64,000 bases of DNA, taken from positions 62,001-126,000 of the forward strand of contig NZ_ATZE01000008.1 in assembly GCF_000428045.1 (NCBI RefSeq). Direction: 5' to 3'. Every line of letters starts with the position of its first letter. The first letter of the stretch is position 1. Positions 16,868-27,054 of the stretch are shown here, one piece after another. The DNA comes from Sedimenticola selenatireducens DSM 17993. Its GTDB lineage: Bacteria > Pseudomonadota > Gammaproteobacteria > Chromatiales > Chromatiaceae. A model generated the notes under the pieces. It saw only the letters and a program-made list of their open reading frames with translations, had not been told where the DNA came from and ran no database searches. Position numbers and translations under genes: made by a program.

Positions 16868-19738
16868 CTAGCCTTCGGGGATTTCGGTTGTTGCAGGGCC
16901 GATCGCCGGTTGAATTGTGCCGGCCCACTGCTCGAACAGCTCCGGTGCCACCGGCCGCTGGAACAGATAGCCCTGTCCCAAGCGACACCCCTCTTGCAGG
17001 AGAAACTGGCGCTGCTGCTCAGTCTCCACCCCTTCGGCAATGACCTCCAGCTGCAGACTGATTCCCAGTGCAATAACCGCCCGGGTGATGGCCATGTCAT
17101 CGGAATCATCCGGGATATCCCGGACGAAGGATTGATCGATCTTCAACTGCTCAATCGGCAGGCGTTTGAGATTGGCCAGCGAAGAGTAGCCGGTACCGAA
17201 ATCATCCATCGCCAACCGCACCCCCAGGGCACGCAGCCCCTCCAGCACCGCTATCGCCTGATCAAAGTCCTCCATGATCACGCTCTCGGTCACTTCCAGT
17301 TCCAGGCAGTGCGACGGCAGGCCGGTCTCCCGCAGCACCTGCCCCACCAGGCGCACCAGATCGCCCCGCTGTATCTGGGGTGTGGCGATGTTCACCGATA
17401 TGCGGCCAAACGCCAGCCCCTGTTCCAGCCATTTTTTCGCCTGGCGACAAGCCGTGTGGAGAACCCACTCGCCAATCGGCAGGATCAGTCCGTTCTCTTC
17501 CGCCAGCGGGATAAACCTGTCGGGTGGAATCAACCCCATCTCCGGTTGCTGCCAGCGTAGCAGCGCTTCAGCACCGATCAGCTTTCCACTCTCCATATCC
17601 AGTTGCGGCTGATAGTGGAGTAGCAGTTCATCGAGTTCCAGCGCCTTGCGCAGCTTGCTCTCCAGCAACACCCGCTGCACCGCCTGCGCGGTCATCTCTT
17701 CCGTATAGAAGGCAAAACCATTACGCCCGGCCTCCTTGGCGCGATACATGGCCGTGTCGGCGTTACGCAGCAGCGAACCGCAATCACTGCCATCCCGCGG
17801 ATAGATGCTGATACCGATACTGGGGGAGATAAACACCTCCCGCTCATGCAATTGGAAAGGCGATGCGAAGTTTTCGAGAATCTTCTCCGCGGCCACTACC
17901 ACGTGGGTTGGTTCGCCAACGCTTTCCAGCAGGACAATAAATTCATCACCGCCAATGCGTGCGACGGTATCTTCCTCACGCATGCAGGCTGTCAGGCGGC
18001 CGGCAACCTGACGCAACAGTTCATCCCCCACCACATGTCCAAAACTGTCGTTGATATGCTTGAATCTATCGAGATCGATAAACAGCAGTGCCAGCCGTTG
18101 GTTGCTGCGTCTGGACTGCTCCAGCGCATGACTGAGTCGCGCATTGAACAGCAGCCGGTTGGGTAATTCTGTCAACGGATCATGGTGCGCCAGTCGTTCC
18201 AGTTGCTCCTCCGACTGCTTGAGATTGGTGATATCCGAGAACAGGGCCACGTAGTGGGTCACGCTGCCTTGGTCGTCACTGATACTGCTGATGGTCAATT
18301 GGGCCGGATAGATATTACCGTCCTTGCGCCGATTCCAGATCTCGCCGCGCCACTGACCCCGTCTGGTGATTGAACTCCACATGGCCCGATAAAAATCCGC
18401 ATCGTGCCGTTCGGATTTCCACAGCCGTGGATTGGCTCCCAGCACCTCCTCTCGGGTGTATCCGGTAATCTCGCTGAAGGCTTTATTGACATCAAGAATC
18501 CGTCCTTTAATATCGGTAATGAACATCCCTTCCGAGATATTTTCAAAAACAGCCGCCGATTGCCTTAACCGCTGCTCCGCCCGTTTTTTCTCCGTGATAT
18601 CGGTGGAGATGCCGCAGACGCCATAAATCTGACCATTTCCGTCCCGAACTGGAAACTTGATGGAGATGTAGGTGTGCATGCCATCATCCTGGGGAACCTG
18701 CTCCTCCACCTGCAATGGATGCCCGTGCTCCTGCACCTGCAGATCATTGGCCCGAAGCGCCTCGGCCTGCGCGCTGGGGAACAGATCAGAATCAAGTTTG
18801 CCAACCACTTCTTGCCCATCGAGATGAAACAGCGTCTCATACAGGTTGTTAATCATCAGATAGCGGCCATCCAGGTCTTTCAGATAGACTACCGCCGGCG
18901 CATTCGCCAGAATCGCCTGCAAACGCTGCTCGCTCAGGGTGAGTGCCTGCTGGGCTTCCATTTGGCTGGTGACGTCCTGAATCATACCCAGCGAACGCAA
19001 CGGCCTGCCGTCCTCAGCGTAGACCGTGTCGCAGTGTTCCTGGACATACTTGATGCGTCCATCCGACAGTAACAGTCGGTGCACGATGTCGTAGGGTTCG
19101 CGCCGCTTTACCGACTGACGATAAGCCTCCCCGACCGCCTCCCGATCTTCGGGGTGAATGGCGGCTTCAAAGCTTGCGTAGCTGGGCTGAAAGGTCGCCG
19201 CATCAACTTCAAAAATACGATACACTTCATCGGACCACCAAAGCGTGTCACTGGTCAGGTCCAGTTCCCAGTTGCCGCTGTTGGATAGGCGCTGTACCTC
19301 GGTAAGGCGTTTTTTAAACTGGCGAAGCTCGGTTTCATCTCTTTTTCTATCCGTGATATCCCGGCCTATGCCTAGTACACCAACCAGGCTGCCCTCGTTG
19401 TCATACATCGGCGTTTTGATGGTTTCCAGCAACTCCTGGTGGCCGTCATTGGCATAGGTGACCCACTCTTCATATACCCAGGGACCACCCGACTCGATGG
19501 CCAACCTATCCTGCTGAGAAAAAAAATCAGCCTGGTCCGGTGCGACCAGCTCATGATCAGTCTTGCCAACAATCTCCGATTCATCTGCCCCAATCAGGCT
19601 TTCAAACCGGGGATTGCAGGCCAGATAGATCCCCTGGGGGCTCTTCAGCCATACCAGGTCCGGTATGGTTTCAATCAGGGTACGCATCAAGGCACGACTC
19701 TCATCCAGTCGGGCACGGGATTGCTGTTGTACAGTCAC
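16868..19738 (-). CDS. PAS4-GGDEF-EAL c-di-GMP turnover protein
   Basis: A 956-residue soluble sensor/effector with no membrane helix. Four PAS domains, several with PAC tails (GIGRDITDRK, GMIQDVTSQ, GISTDITEKK, LFSDITNLK), cover about residues 18-510. GGDEF covers about 515-680 with the intact motif at 596-600 and an RxxD inhibitory site at 587-590. EAL covers about 695-945 with EALLR at 724-728, DDFGTGYSSL and VIAEGVET. Both active sites look complete, so it could synthesise and degrade c-di-GMP, with one activity usually dominating. No haem or flavin pocket can be assigned by eye. The start is GTG at 19738 with AAGGGG six bases upstream. It converges on the CZB/EAL operon. Confidence 0.93.
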   Translation of the reverse strand: MTVQQQSRARLDESRALMRTLIETIPDLVWLKSPQGIYLACNPRFESLIGADESEIVGKTDHELVAPDQADFFSQQDRLAIESGGPWVYEEWVTYANDGHQELLETIKTPMYDNEGSLVGVLGIGRDITDRKRDETELRQFKKRLTEVQRLSNSGNWELDLTSDTLWWSDEVYRIFEVDAATFQPSYASFEAAIHPEDREAVGEAYRQSVKRREPYDIVHRLLLSDGRIKYVQEHCDTVYAEDGRPLRSLGMIQDVTSQMEAQQALTLSEQRLQAILANAPAVVYLKDLDGRYLMINNLYETLFHLDGQEVVGKLDSDLFPSAQAEALRANDLQVQEHGHPLQVEEQVPQDDGMHTYISIKFPVRDGNGQIYGVCGISTDITEKKRAEQRLRQSAAVFENISEGMFITDIKGRILDVNKAFSEITGYTREEVLGANPRLWKSERHDADFYRAMWSSITRRGQWRGEIWNRRKDGNIYPAQLTISSISDDQGSVTHYVALFSDITNLKQSEEQLERLAHHDPLTELPNRLLFNARLSHALEQSRRSNQRLALLFIDLDRFKHINDSFGHVVGDELLRQVAGRLTACMREEDTVARIGGDEFIVLLESVGEPTHVVVAAEKILENFASPFQLHEREVFISPSIGISIYPRDGSDCGSLLRNADTAMYRAKEAGRNGFAFYTEEMTAQAVQRVLLESKLRKALELDELLLHYQPQLDMESGKLIGAEALLRWQQPEMGLIPPDRFIPLAEENGLILPIGEWVLHTACRQAKKWLEQGLAFGRISVNIATPQIQRGDLVRLVGQVLRETGLPSHCLELEVTESVIMEDFDQAIAVLEGLRALGVRLAMDDFGTGYSSLANLKRLPIEQLKIDQSFVRDIPDDSDDMAITRAVIALGISLQLEVIAEGVETEQQRQFLLQEGCRLGQGYLFQRPVAPELFEQWAGTIQPAIGPATTEIPEG

Positions 19739-20008
19739 GCTGTTCCCCTTGACTTCACCGACAGGTCACGCCCGTATCCTCGGCGCGGACACGGGTACGC
19801 CTTAGACTGCTCTCCTGGTGATGCCGGATTCAGTGGATAAAAATGCCAAAACATTTCAAACGATACCAATCTGCTTTTAACCTTAGTATAACGATAGCGG
19901 ACAGGTCTCATGTTACCTTAATGATGCGCAGCAGCAAAAAATACTCGACAGAGTCCGGGTCAGGCTCTACATTCAACCCCTGGCAATCAGCAGAGTGTTC
20001 CAAAAGCG

Positions 20009-21664
20009 ATGATGAATCCAGGCAAAGCAAGTGACCAGAAACATGCGGTCGCCAATCTGAGTAATCTGTATCGGATTTTCACCATACCTGAATCACCCGA
20101 CTCCACACTGGGCAAGATCGACCAGGAGATATCCCAGAACCTGACCGGATTTCTGCGCAACCGGATCGTGGCAACCGAACAGGATCTGGCGATCATCGAA
20201 CAGGACTTCTCTTCTCCCCGGATTCCTGAACAGCCCACTTTCGTCTCTGACTATACCGATTTCCTGCTGGACACACTGGTAGCCCAGTCGGTGCATACCG
20301 CCGCTCCCGGGTTCGTCGGCCACATGACCTCCGCGCTGCCGAGCTTCATGCTGCCGCTGTCACGAATCATGACGGCGCTGAACCAGAATCTGGTCAAAAT
20401 AGAGACCTCAAAGGCCTTTACACCGATGGAAAGGCAGGTGCTGGGCATGCTTCACGCCATGATCTACGGCAACGACGACGCCTATTACCAGCACTGGATG
20501 CACGATCGGGACTGCGCCTTGGGGGCCTTCTGCTCTGGCGGCACCCTGGCCAATATCACCGCGCTCTGGGTGGCGCGCAATAACCTGTTCCCTGCCACTG
20601 AAGGTTTTCGCGGGATCGCCCGTGAGGGCTTCTACCGGGCGCTCAAACACTACCAGTGCGAAGGGGTCGCGGTACTGATTTCGCAACGCGGACACTACTC
20701 CTTCGGCAAGGCGGCCGACCTCCTGGGGATCGGCCGGGATGCGATCGTCGCCATTCCGACTGACCGGGATAACCGCATCGATATCGGGCAGCTACTGGCG
20801 ACCTGCGCACGCCTCAGGGAACAACGCATCAAAATACTCAGTCTGGTGGGCATCGCCGGTACCACCGAGACCGGCAATGTGGACCCGCTGGACCGGCTGG
20901 CGGATATCGCCGAACAGCAAGGGTGTCATTTCCATGTCGATGCCGCCTGGGGAGGGCCCACTCTGTTCTCTGAAACCCACAAGCCACTTCTTAAGGGGAT
21001 TGAGCGGGCCGACTCGGTAACCATCGACGCCCACAAACAGCTCTATGTGCCGATGGGTGCGGGCATGGTGCTGTTCAAGAACCCCGCTTCTCTGGCCAGT
21101 ATTGAACACCATGCCGAGTATATTCTGCGCAAGGGCTCCAAGGATCTCGGCAGCCACACCCTGGAGGGTTCACGCCCGGGCACAGCCATGCTGGTTCACT
21201 CGGCACTGAACATTATCGGCCGCAAGGGTTATGAACTGCTGATAGACAAGGGAATCGATATCGCCAGGGCATTTGCCGAAATGATCGCGGCCGACCCCAA
21301 TTTTGAGCTGATCACCCGCCCGGAACTGAATCTGCTTACTTACCGCTATGTTCCGGCCGACGTGCAGGCGGCACTCTCCTATGCCTCCACGGAGCAGCGC
21401 GCCACAATCAACCGCCAACTCAACACCCTGACCAAACAGATCCAGAAAAGTCAGCGCGCGGCCGGTCAAAGCTTTGTCTCCCGTACCCGGCTCTCTCGGC
21501 CAAAATACGACAATGACATCATCACGGTATTTCGGGTGGTACTGGCCAATCCCCTGACCACCCTGGAGATCCTGCGCGAAATGCTGACCGAGCAAAAGCG
21601 GATCGCGATGGAGGACGAACAGGCAGCTGTTGTTAAAACGATCGAAGAGCTGATCTCCAACTAA
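20009..21664 (+). CDS. panP: Pyridoxal-dependent aspartate 1-decarboxylase
   Basis: A 551-residue group II PLP decarboxylase. The cofactor lysine lies in TIDAHKQLYVPMGAG, the PLP phosphate segment is FCSGGTLANITALW, and VDAAWGGP carries the conserved Asp. The N-terminal region VHTAAPGFVGHMTSALPSFM is characteristic of the PanP subgroup, which makes beta-alanine for pantothenate and replaces the pyruvoyl enzyme PanD in many gammaproteobacteria. Glutamate decarboxylase-like activity is the main alternative. ATG occurs at 20009 and 20012; either may be used. It lies alone between a divergent signalling gene and a convergent glycogen operon. Confidence 0.85.
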   Translation: MMNPGKASDQKHAVANLSNLYRIFTIPESPDSTLGKIDQEISQNLTGFLRNRIVATEQDLAIIEQDFSSPRIPEQPTFVSDYTDFLLDTLVAQSVHTAAPGFVGHMTSALPSFMLPLSRIMTALNQNLVKIETSKAFTPMERQVLGMLHAMIYGNDDAYYQHWMHDRDCALGAFCSGGTLANITALWVARNNLFPATEGFRGIAREGFYRALKHYQCEGVAVLISQRGHYSFGKAADLLGIGRDAIVAIPTDRDNRIDIGQLLATCARLREQRIKILSLVGIAGTTETGNVDPLDRLADIAEQQGCHFHVDAAWGGPTLFSETHKPLLKGIERADSVTIDAHKQLYVPMGAGMVLFKNPASLASIEHHAEYILRKGSKDLGSHTLEGSRPGTAMLVHSALNIIGRKGYELLIDKGIDIARAFAEMIAADPNFELITRPELNLLTYRYVPADVQAALSYASTEQRATINRQLNTLTKQIQKSQRAAGQSFVSRTRLSRPKYDNDIITVFRVVLANPLTTLEILREMLTEQKRIAMEDEQAAVVKTIEELISN

Positions 21665-21706
21665 CACTCCGGCAACCCATTGGATGTTCCGGATGTAGTA
21701 GCCTTG

Positions 21707-21737
21707 GTCGGGTTAGCCCATCAGGGCGTAACCCGAC
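21707..21737. repeat. REP-like hairpin, copy 1
   Basis: GTCGGGTTA (21707-21715) pairs perfectly with TAACCCGAC (21729-21737), and inside it GCCC pairs with GGGC, with one bulged G and a four-base loop. It lies between the convergent panP and glk genes. The first 13 bases recur with one change at 35656, also between convergent genes, so this is a dispersed extragenic palindrome that may serve as a bidirectional terminator. Confidence 0.65.
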
Positions 21738-21831
21738 AACATTTCCGGCACATCTGGCATGGATTAATTGTCGGATGACGCTGCCGCTAATTCGAGCTAC
21801 ACCTGAGCCGGGCAATCCGACCGTCATGTAT

Positions 21832-22830
21832 TCACCGCACACACCGCCGGCGGGCATAGGCAACGGCGCCATCCAGGCCGGCCGTGCCGGACATGATCAG
21901 GGTCACCGACAGCTTCTGCAGATGGGTCCGCATGGGACCTTTGCGGGTCAATGCATGAAGAAATCGGTGGTCTTGCAGCAGAGGCGCTATCCCGGCCACC
22001 ACACCACCGGCCAGATAGACGGCATTGAGCGGGAAATAGTGCAGGGCGATATCCCCCACCGCCGCCCCGAGGATTTCAACAAAACAGGCCAGGGCGCGGG
22101 TGCAGAGTTCATCATCAGCGGCCAGGGCTCGCCGACTGATCAGCGCTGCCGGATCATCGGCTTGCGCTATCTGAACCGCTACCCGGCTGGATTCGGTTAC
22201 TCCCAGGACATCCCTGAAAAACCTGTAGAGTTTGTGAATGCCGTTACCGGAGAGCAGCATCTCGACGCTGACGCGGTCATGCCGTTGATGCAGCCAGGCC
22301 AGCAGTTGCTCCTGCTCAACCGTGGCCGGGGCAAACCCTGCATGCCCCGCCTCGCTGCTGAACGCGGTGTAATGCCCCTCGCTCCAGACCAGTTCAGCTG
22401 CCCCCAGTCCGGTACCGACACCCACCACCGCCGCCCTGCGCGGGGTTGCAGGTTGATCGAGCCCCGCCTGCAACAGCACAATCCGGTCCGGCTGAAGTCC
22501 CTGCACGGCCCAGGCCACGGCAACCAGATCATTGATCAGAAACATGTTTCTGGTGCCCAACTGTGCCGCGAGCCTGTCGGCGGAAATCTCCCAGGGCAGA
22601 TTGGTGATTACGGCCTCGCCTGCAAACACCGGCCCGGCCACCGCGAGACAGACGGCGTCAAACGATTTATCGATAGCATAGTGGGACAGAAATGACTCGA
22701 TCACGGGCATCAGTCCCGGGTAGCCTGCGCAGGCATAACTGCCGCTATGCCTGACCGGACAATCCGAGTTGTCGTCCACATAGATCAGACGTGCGTGGGT
22801 GCCACCGATATCACCGGCCAGAATTCGCAT
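21832..22830 (-). CDS. glk: Glucokinase
   Basis: Phosphorylates glucose to glucose-6-phosphate with ATP. The phosphate-1 motif GDIGGTHARL is at residues 7-16, followed by NLPWEI, the adenosine-side GVGTGLGAAEL, and EAGHAGFAP, all typical of the Glk (E. coli-type) family. The 332-residue length is close to E. coli Glk (321). It is the last gene of the leftward glycogen operon, ten bases behind pgi. There it would handle free glucose released by 4-alpha-glucanotransferases acting on maltose and maltodextrins. Confidence 0.94.
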   Translation of the reverse strand: MRILAGDIGGTHARLIYVDDNSDCPVRHSGSYACAGYPGLMPVIESFLSHYAIDKSFDAVCLAVAGPVFAGEAVITNLPWEISADRLAAQLGTRNMFLINDLVAVAWAVQGLQPDRIVLLQAGLDQPATPRRAAVVGVGTGLGAAELVWSEGHYTAFSSEAGHAGFAPATVEQEQLLAWLHQRHDRVSVEMLLSGNGIHKLYRFFRDVLGVTESSRVAVQIAQADDPAALISRRALAADDELCTRALACFVEILGAAVGDIALHYFPLNAVYLAGGVVAGIAPLLQDHRFLHALTRKGPMRTHLQKLSVTLIMSGTAGLDGAVAYARRRCVR

Positions 22831-22840
22831 AGCAACCCCG

Positions 22841-24508
22841 CTACGTCTGCTGCCTGTTTACCGGCCGCTGGCGTTTGTAATAGTTGATCAGGCCATTGGT
22901 GGAACAGTCATGACCGGAAACCGTCCGTCCATCATCCAGCTCCTGCCGAATGGTTGATGCCAGCTGTTTGCCCAGTTCCACCCCCCACTGATCGAAGGAG
23001 TTGATATTCCAGATAACACCCTGGACAAATATCTTGTGCTCATACAGGGCGATGAGCGAACCCAGGGTTTTGGGATCCAGCGTATTGAACAACAGGGTGC
23101 TGGTTGGCCGATTGCCGGGAAATACCCGATACGGCAACAGCCGCTCGATCTCCGCAGACTCCATCCCAGTCGCCAGCATCTCCTGACGCGCCTCCTCGGC
23201 GGTCTTGCCGCGCATCAGCGCCTCGGCCTGGGCGAACACATTGGACATCAACGCCCGGTGATGACGCTGGATGCAGCGAACGGTGTAGATCGGCGCCAGG
23301 ATATCCGCAGGAACCAGCTTGGTGCCCTGATGCAACAACTGGAAAAACGCATGTTGCGCGGCAATACCAATCTCGCCGAACAGCACTGGGCCGGTGGAGT
23401 AATCCACCGCCCTGCCGCTGCGGTCCACGCACTTGCCATTGCTCTCCATGTCCGCCTGTTGCAGATAGCCGGGAAAACAGTGCAGGTGCTGATCATAGGG
23501 CAGGATCGCCATGGTCTGGGCGTTAAAAAAGTTGTTATACCAGATCCCGAGCATGGCCATGATAACCGGGATATTCCGTTCCAACGGTGTTTGTCTGAAG
23601 TGCACATCCACATCATGCGCCCCTTCCAGCAACTGATCGAACTGCCTGGATCCGATGGCTACCACGATCGCCAGACCGATGGCGGACCAGAGTGAATAAC
23701 GCCCGCCGACCCAATCCCAGATCTTGAATATATTATCCTCGGCGATGCCAAACTCCCGGGCCAGACGCGCGTTGGAGGTGACGGCCGCAAAGTGGCGCTG
23801 GATCTGTTCGGCGGAGCCGACCTTGTGTATGTACCATTGCCGTGCCGTTTCGGCATTGACCATGGTGTCCTGGGTGGTGAAGGTCTTGGACGAGATAATG
23901 AAAAATGTCGTCTCGGGGTTGAGAAACTCCAGCGTATCGTTGATGTGATTTTCATCCACGTTAGATACAAAGTGCACATCCAGGTCATGCAGCGTAAAAG
24001 GCCTGAGTGCCTCGGTAACCATCAACGGTCCAAGATGCGAGCCACCGATACCGATATTGACCACATCGGTTATCGGCTGATTAGTCACGCCGCGCCACTC
24101 CCGGGTCCGTATCGCTTCCCCCAGCCGGTTGACCCGCAGCCGCTCGTGACTGATTTCACTGACCACATTGACTCCGTCCAGGATGATCTCATCCCCCGCC
24201 CTGGCTCTCAGGGCAGTGTGCAGAACTGCACGGCGCTCGGTGTTGTTAATGAGATCACCATTAAATAACCGCTCAATCCAGCGCGGCAGTTGCGCCTGCT
24301 CCGCCAGTTGCACCAGCAGCCCGAGGGTTTCAGACGTTATATGGTTCTTGGAATAGTCATAGAGAATATCGTTGATCCGCAGGGAGAACCGGTCAAACCG
24401 CTGCTGATCCTCGTTAAACATATCGCGCATGTGTTGGTGACGAATCTCGGCATAGTGATGTTTGAGCGCCGACCACACGGCCAGCTCGGTTAAATCTGAC
24501 ATATGCAC
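22841..24508 (-). CDS. pgi: Glucose-6-phosphate isomerase
   Basis: Interconverts glucose-6-phosphate and fructose-6-phosphate. The 555-residue length and the signatures VNIGIGGSHLGPLMV, GRYSLWSAIGLAI and the C-terminal SFDQWGVELGKQLA are those of the bacterial Pgi family. A GAGG ribosome site lies before the ATG at 24508. It is embedded in the glycogen operon between glgP and glk (19-bp and 10-bp gaps), joining glycogen breakdown to glycolysis and gluconeogenesis to glycogen synthesis. Confidence 0.97.
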   Translation of the reverse strand: MHMSDLTELAVWSALKHHYAEIRHQHMRDMFNEDQQRFDRFSLRINDILYDYSKNHITSETLGLLVQLAEQAQLPRWIERLFNGDLINNTERRAVLHTALRARAGDEIILDGVNVVSEISHERLRVNRLGEAIRTREWRGVTNQPITDVVNIGIGGSHLGPLMVTEALRPFTLHDLDVHFVSNVDENHINDTLEFLNPETTFFIISSKTFTTQDTMVNAETARQWYIHKVGSAEQIQRHFAAVTSNARLAREFGIAEDNIFKIWDWVGGRYSLWSAIGLAIVVAIGSRQFDQLLEGAHDVDVHFRQTPLERNIPVIMAMLGIWYNNFFNAQTMAILPYDQHLHCFPGYLQQADMESNGKCVDRSGRAVDYSTGPVLFGEIGIAAQHAFFQLLHQGTKLVPADILAPIYTVRCIQRHHRALMSNVFAQAEALMRGKTAEEARQEMLATGMESAEIERLLPYRVFPGNRPTSTLLFNTLDPKTLGSLIALYEHKIFVQGVIWNINSFDQWGVELGKQLASTIRQELDDGRTVSGHDCSTNGLINYYKRQRPVNRQQT

Positions 24509-24527
24509 CTCTTCCCTTTCGGCCCAG

Positions 24528-27050
24528 TTACGTCTCCTTTATTGCTGTTCTTGAGCGAGACTGTTCATCCCGGGGCCTGGCCTGGAGTTTCCAGATCCCC
24601 TCATTGTATTCACTGATAGTTCTGTCTGTTGAGAAATGGCCGCTACAGGCGGTATTGGCGATACTCATTTTCAGCCAGCAACTTCGATCCTGGTAGGCCA
24701 GCGACACCCGCTTCTGGGCATCTATGTAACTTCTGAAGTCGGCCAGGGTCAGCCATGGATCGCCGGGGCTCTGCAGAGAGTCGATCAGCTCTTCAAAGAT
24801 AGCGGACTCGAAGGTGCTGAAGTGGCCGCAACGTAGCAGATGCATCACCCGCCGCAGATCCTCATCCTGCTCGATCAGCAGGCCGGGATTGTATTGGGCA
24901 TGCTCCCTGTCAACCTCCTCGGCACGCAGACCAAACAGGAAAAAGTTGTCTTCTCCCACCGCATCCATGATCTCGATATTGGCGCCGTCATAAGTGCCGA
25001 TGGTAACGGCGCCATTCATCATGAATTTCATATTGCCGGTACCCGAAGCCTCCTTGCCGGCGGTTGATATCTGTTCCGAGAGATCCGTACCGGGACAGAT
25101 CACCTCCATTTTTGAAACACCGTAATTGGGTATAAAGGCCAGTTTGAGCAGACCATTCACCTGCGGGTCGTTGTTCACCACCTCTGCCACATTATTCACC
25201 AGCTTGATAATGTTCTTGGCCATCCGGTAACCGGGCGCCGCCTTACCGCCGATAAGGACGCAGCGATTGGTCCAATGTTCGATATCACCCCGCTTTATCC
25301 GGTCATACAGGTGAATCACGTGCAGCATATTCAGCAGCTGGCGCTTGTATTCGTGTATCCGTTTAACCTGCACATCAAACAGCGCGTCCGTGTCGAACTC
25401 AACCTGACAATAGTGCATCACCATATCCGCCAGCCGCTGCTTGTTCGCCTGCTTCACCGCATGCCAGCGCTGCCTGAATCCTTCATCATCGGCATAGGCA
25501 CCAAGAGCGGCGATCTTCCCATAATCCTGTACCCAGTCATGACCGATCTTCTCTGTGATCAGGGCACTCATGCCGGGATTGGCATAAGCCACCCAGCGCC
25601 GTGGCGTCACCCCGTTGGTTTTATTGTTGAACCGCTCCGGCCACAGCTCATAAAAGTCCCTGAACAGTCCACAGCTCAACAACCGGGAATGCAGGGCGGC
25701 CACACCATTTACTGAAAAACTGCCGACAATAGCCAGGTAGGCCATGCGAATCTGTCTGACCTCGCCCTCTTCAATAATGGACATCCGGCGTTGCCGCTGC
25801 GTATCTCCAGGCCATTTCATCGCGACCATCCTGAGAAACCGGGCATTGATCTCATAGATGATCTGCAACAGCCGCGGCAGCAGATATTCAAACAGGGCCA
25901 CGGGCCACTTCTCCAGCGCCTCGGGGAGCAGGGTATGATTGGTATAGGCCATGCAATGGCTGGTGATCTCCCACGCATCATCCCAGGCCAGGCCCTTTTC
26001 ATCCATCAGCAACCGCATCAGTTCGGCGACCGCAATCGTTGGATGGGTGTCATTGAGGTGGAATACATTCCGTGACTTGAAACTTGCGTAATCGCGGCCC
26101 TGGTTGTTCTCCCACATTCTCAGGACATCCTGCAGGCTTGCCGAGGCGAGGAAATATTGTTGTTTCAGGCGCAGCTCCCTGCCGTTTTCACTCACATCAT
26201 TCGGATACAGCACCATGGTGATATGCTCGGCATCGTTCTTGGCCTCCACCGCTTCCGAGTAACTGCCCGCATTGAACTCCTCGAGATTGAAGTCGCTGGT
26301 CGCACTGGCGGACCACAGGCGCAAGGTATTGATGGTGTGGTTTCTGTAACCGGAGATCGGCACATCATAGGGTATCGCCAGCACATTGGCGGTATCCACC
26401 CAGACGCTGCGGCTTTTCCCCTGGCTGTCGGTGACAGTCTCGACCCGCCCCCCGAAACGGATCAGGTTTTTAAACTCGGGGCGTTCCAGCTCCCAGGGGT
26501 TGCCGTCACGTAGCCAGTGATCCGGTTCCTCTACCTGGAAACCGTTCTCGATTTCCTGCCTGAACATGCCGTACTGGTAGCGTATGCCATAACCGATTAC
26601 CGGTAATTGCAGGCAGGCGCAACTGTCCATGAAACAGGCGGCCAGTCGGCCGAGCCCCCCATTGCCCAGCCCGGCATCCACCTCTTCAGACATGATCCCT
26701 TCAAGGTCCAGGGCAAACCGGTTCATCGCCTCTTCGGTTTCACGGTCAAGCCCAAGATTGAGTATATGATTGCCCAGCGAACGACCGATCAGAAACTCCA
26801 GTGACAGATAATAGGCCCGGCGTACGCCCTGCTCATCATAACGCCGCCAGGTATCCCGCCAGTCGGTCATTATTCTGTCCCGGATGGTGAGGGCCAGCGC
26901 CTCGTATTGATAGAGCGGCATGCAGCCGATAAACCGCCCGAGATGCTGCGTCAGATAGCGCTGAAAATCACTGGCAATGGCATCACTGTCGGAGGCCGGA
27001 GTCTCGATATCAAACAGCTCATCGTTACACTCCTTGTTCAAGTTGGACAT
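24528..27050 (-). CDS. glgP: Glycogen/maltodextrin phosphorylase
   Basis: Releases glucose-1-phosphate from alpha-1,4-glucan ends. The 840 residues match the GT35 family. N-terminal YYLSLEFLIGRSLGNHILN, the middle GNGGLGRLAACFMDS, and the PLP-site segment EASGTGNMKFMMNGAVTIGT with its cofactor lysine are all intact. AGAGGTGA, which contains the stop codon of malQ, forms its ribosome site, so translation of the two genes is likely coupled. Whether it prefers glycogen or maltodextrin cannot be decided by eye. Confidence 0.96.
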   Translation of the reverse strand: MSNLNKECNDELFDIETPASDSDAIASDFQRYLTQHLGRFIGCMPLYQYEALALTIRDRIMTDWRDTWRRYDEQGVRRAYYLSLEFLIGRSLGNHILNLGLDRETEEAMNRFALDLEGIMSEEVDAGLGNGGLGRLAACFMDSCACLQLPVIGYGIRYQYGMFRQEIENGFQVEEPDHWLRDGNPWELERPEFKNLIRFGGRVETVTDSQGKSRSVWVDTANVLAIPYDVPISGYRNHTINTLRLWSASATSDFNLEEFNAGSYSEAVEAKNDAEHITMVLYPNDVSENGRELRLKQQYFLASASLQDVLRMWENNQGRDYASFKSRNVFHLNDTHPTIAVAELMRLLMDEKGLAWDDAWEITSHCMAYTNHTLLPEALEKWPVALFEYLLPRLLQIIYEINARFLRMVAMKWPGDTQRQRRMSIIEEGEVRQIRMAYLAIVGSFSVNGVAALHSRLLSCGLFRDFYELWPERFNNKTNGVTPRRWVAYANPGMSALITEKIGHDWVQDYGKIAALGAYADDEGFRQRWHAVKQANKQRLADMVMHYCQVEFDTDALFDVQVKRIHEYKRQLLNMLHVIHLYDRIKRGDIEHWTNRCVLIGGKAAPGYRMAKNIIKLVNNVAEVVNNDPQVNGLLKLAFIPNYGVSKMEVICPGTDLSEQISTAGKEASGTGNMKFMMNGAVTIGTYDGANIEIMDAVGEDNFFLFGLRAEEVDREHAQYNPGLLIEQDEDLRRVMHLLRCGHFSTFESAIFEELIDSLQSPGDPWLTLADFRSYIDAQKRVSLAYQDRSCWLKMSIANTACSGHFSTDRTISEYNEGIWKLQARPRDEQSRSRTAIKET

Positions 27051-27054
27051 GCTT

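Noticed and set aside
21775-22695. A 306-codon plus-strand open frame opposite glk.
   Set aside because: Antisense to glucokinase, whose motifs are clear; no domain or ribosome site.
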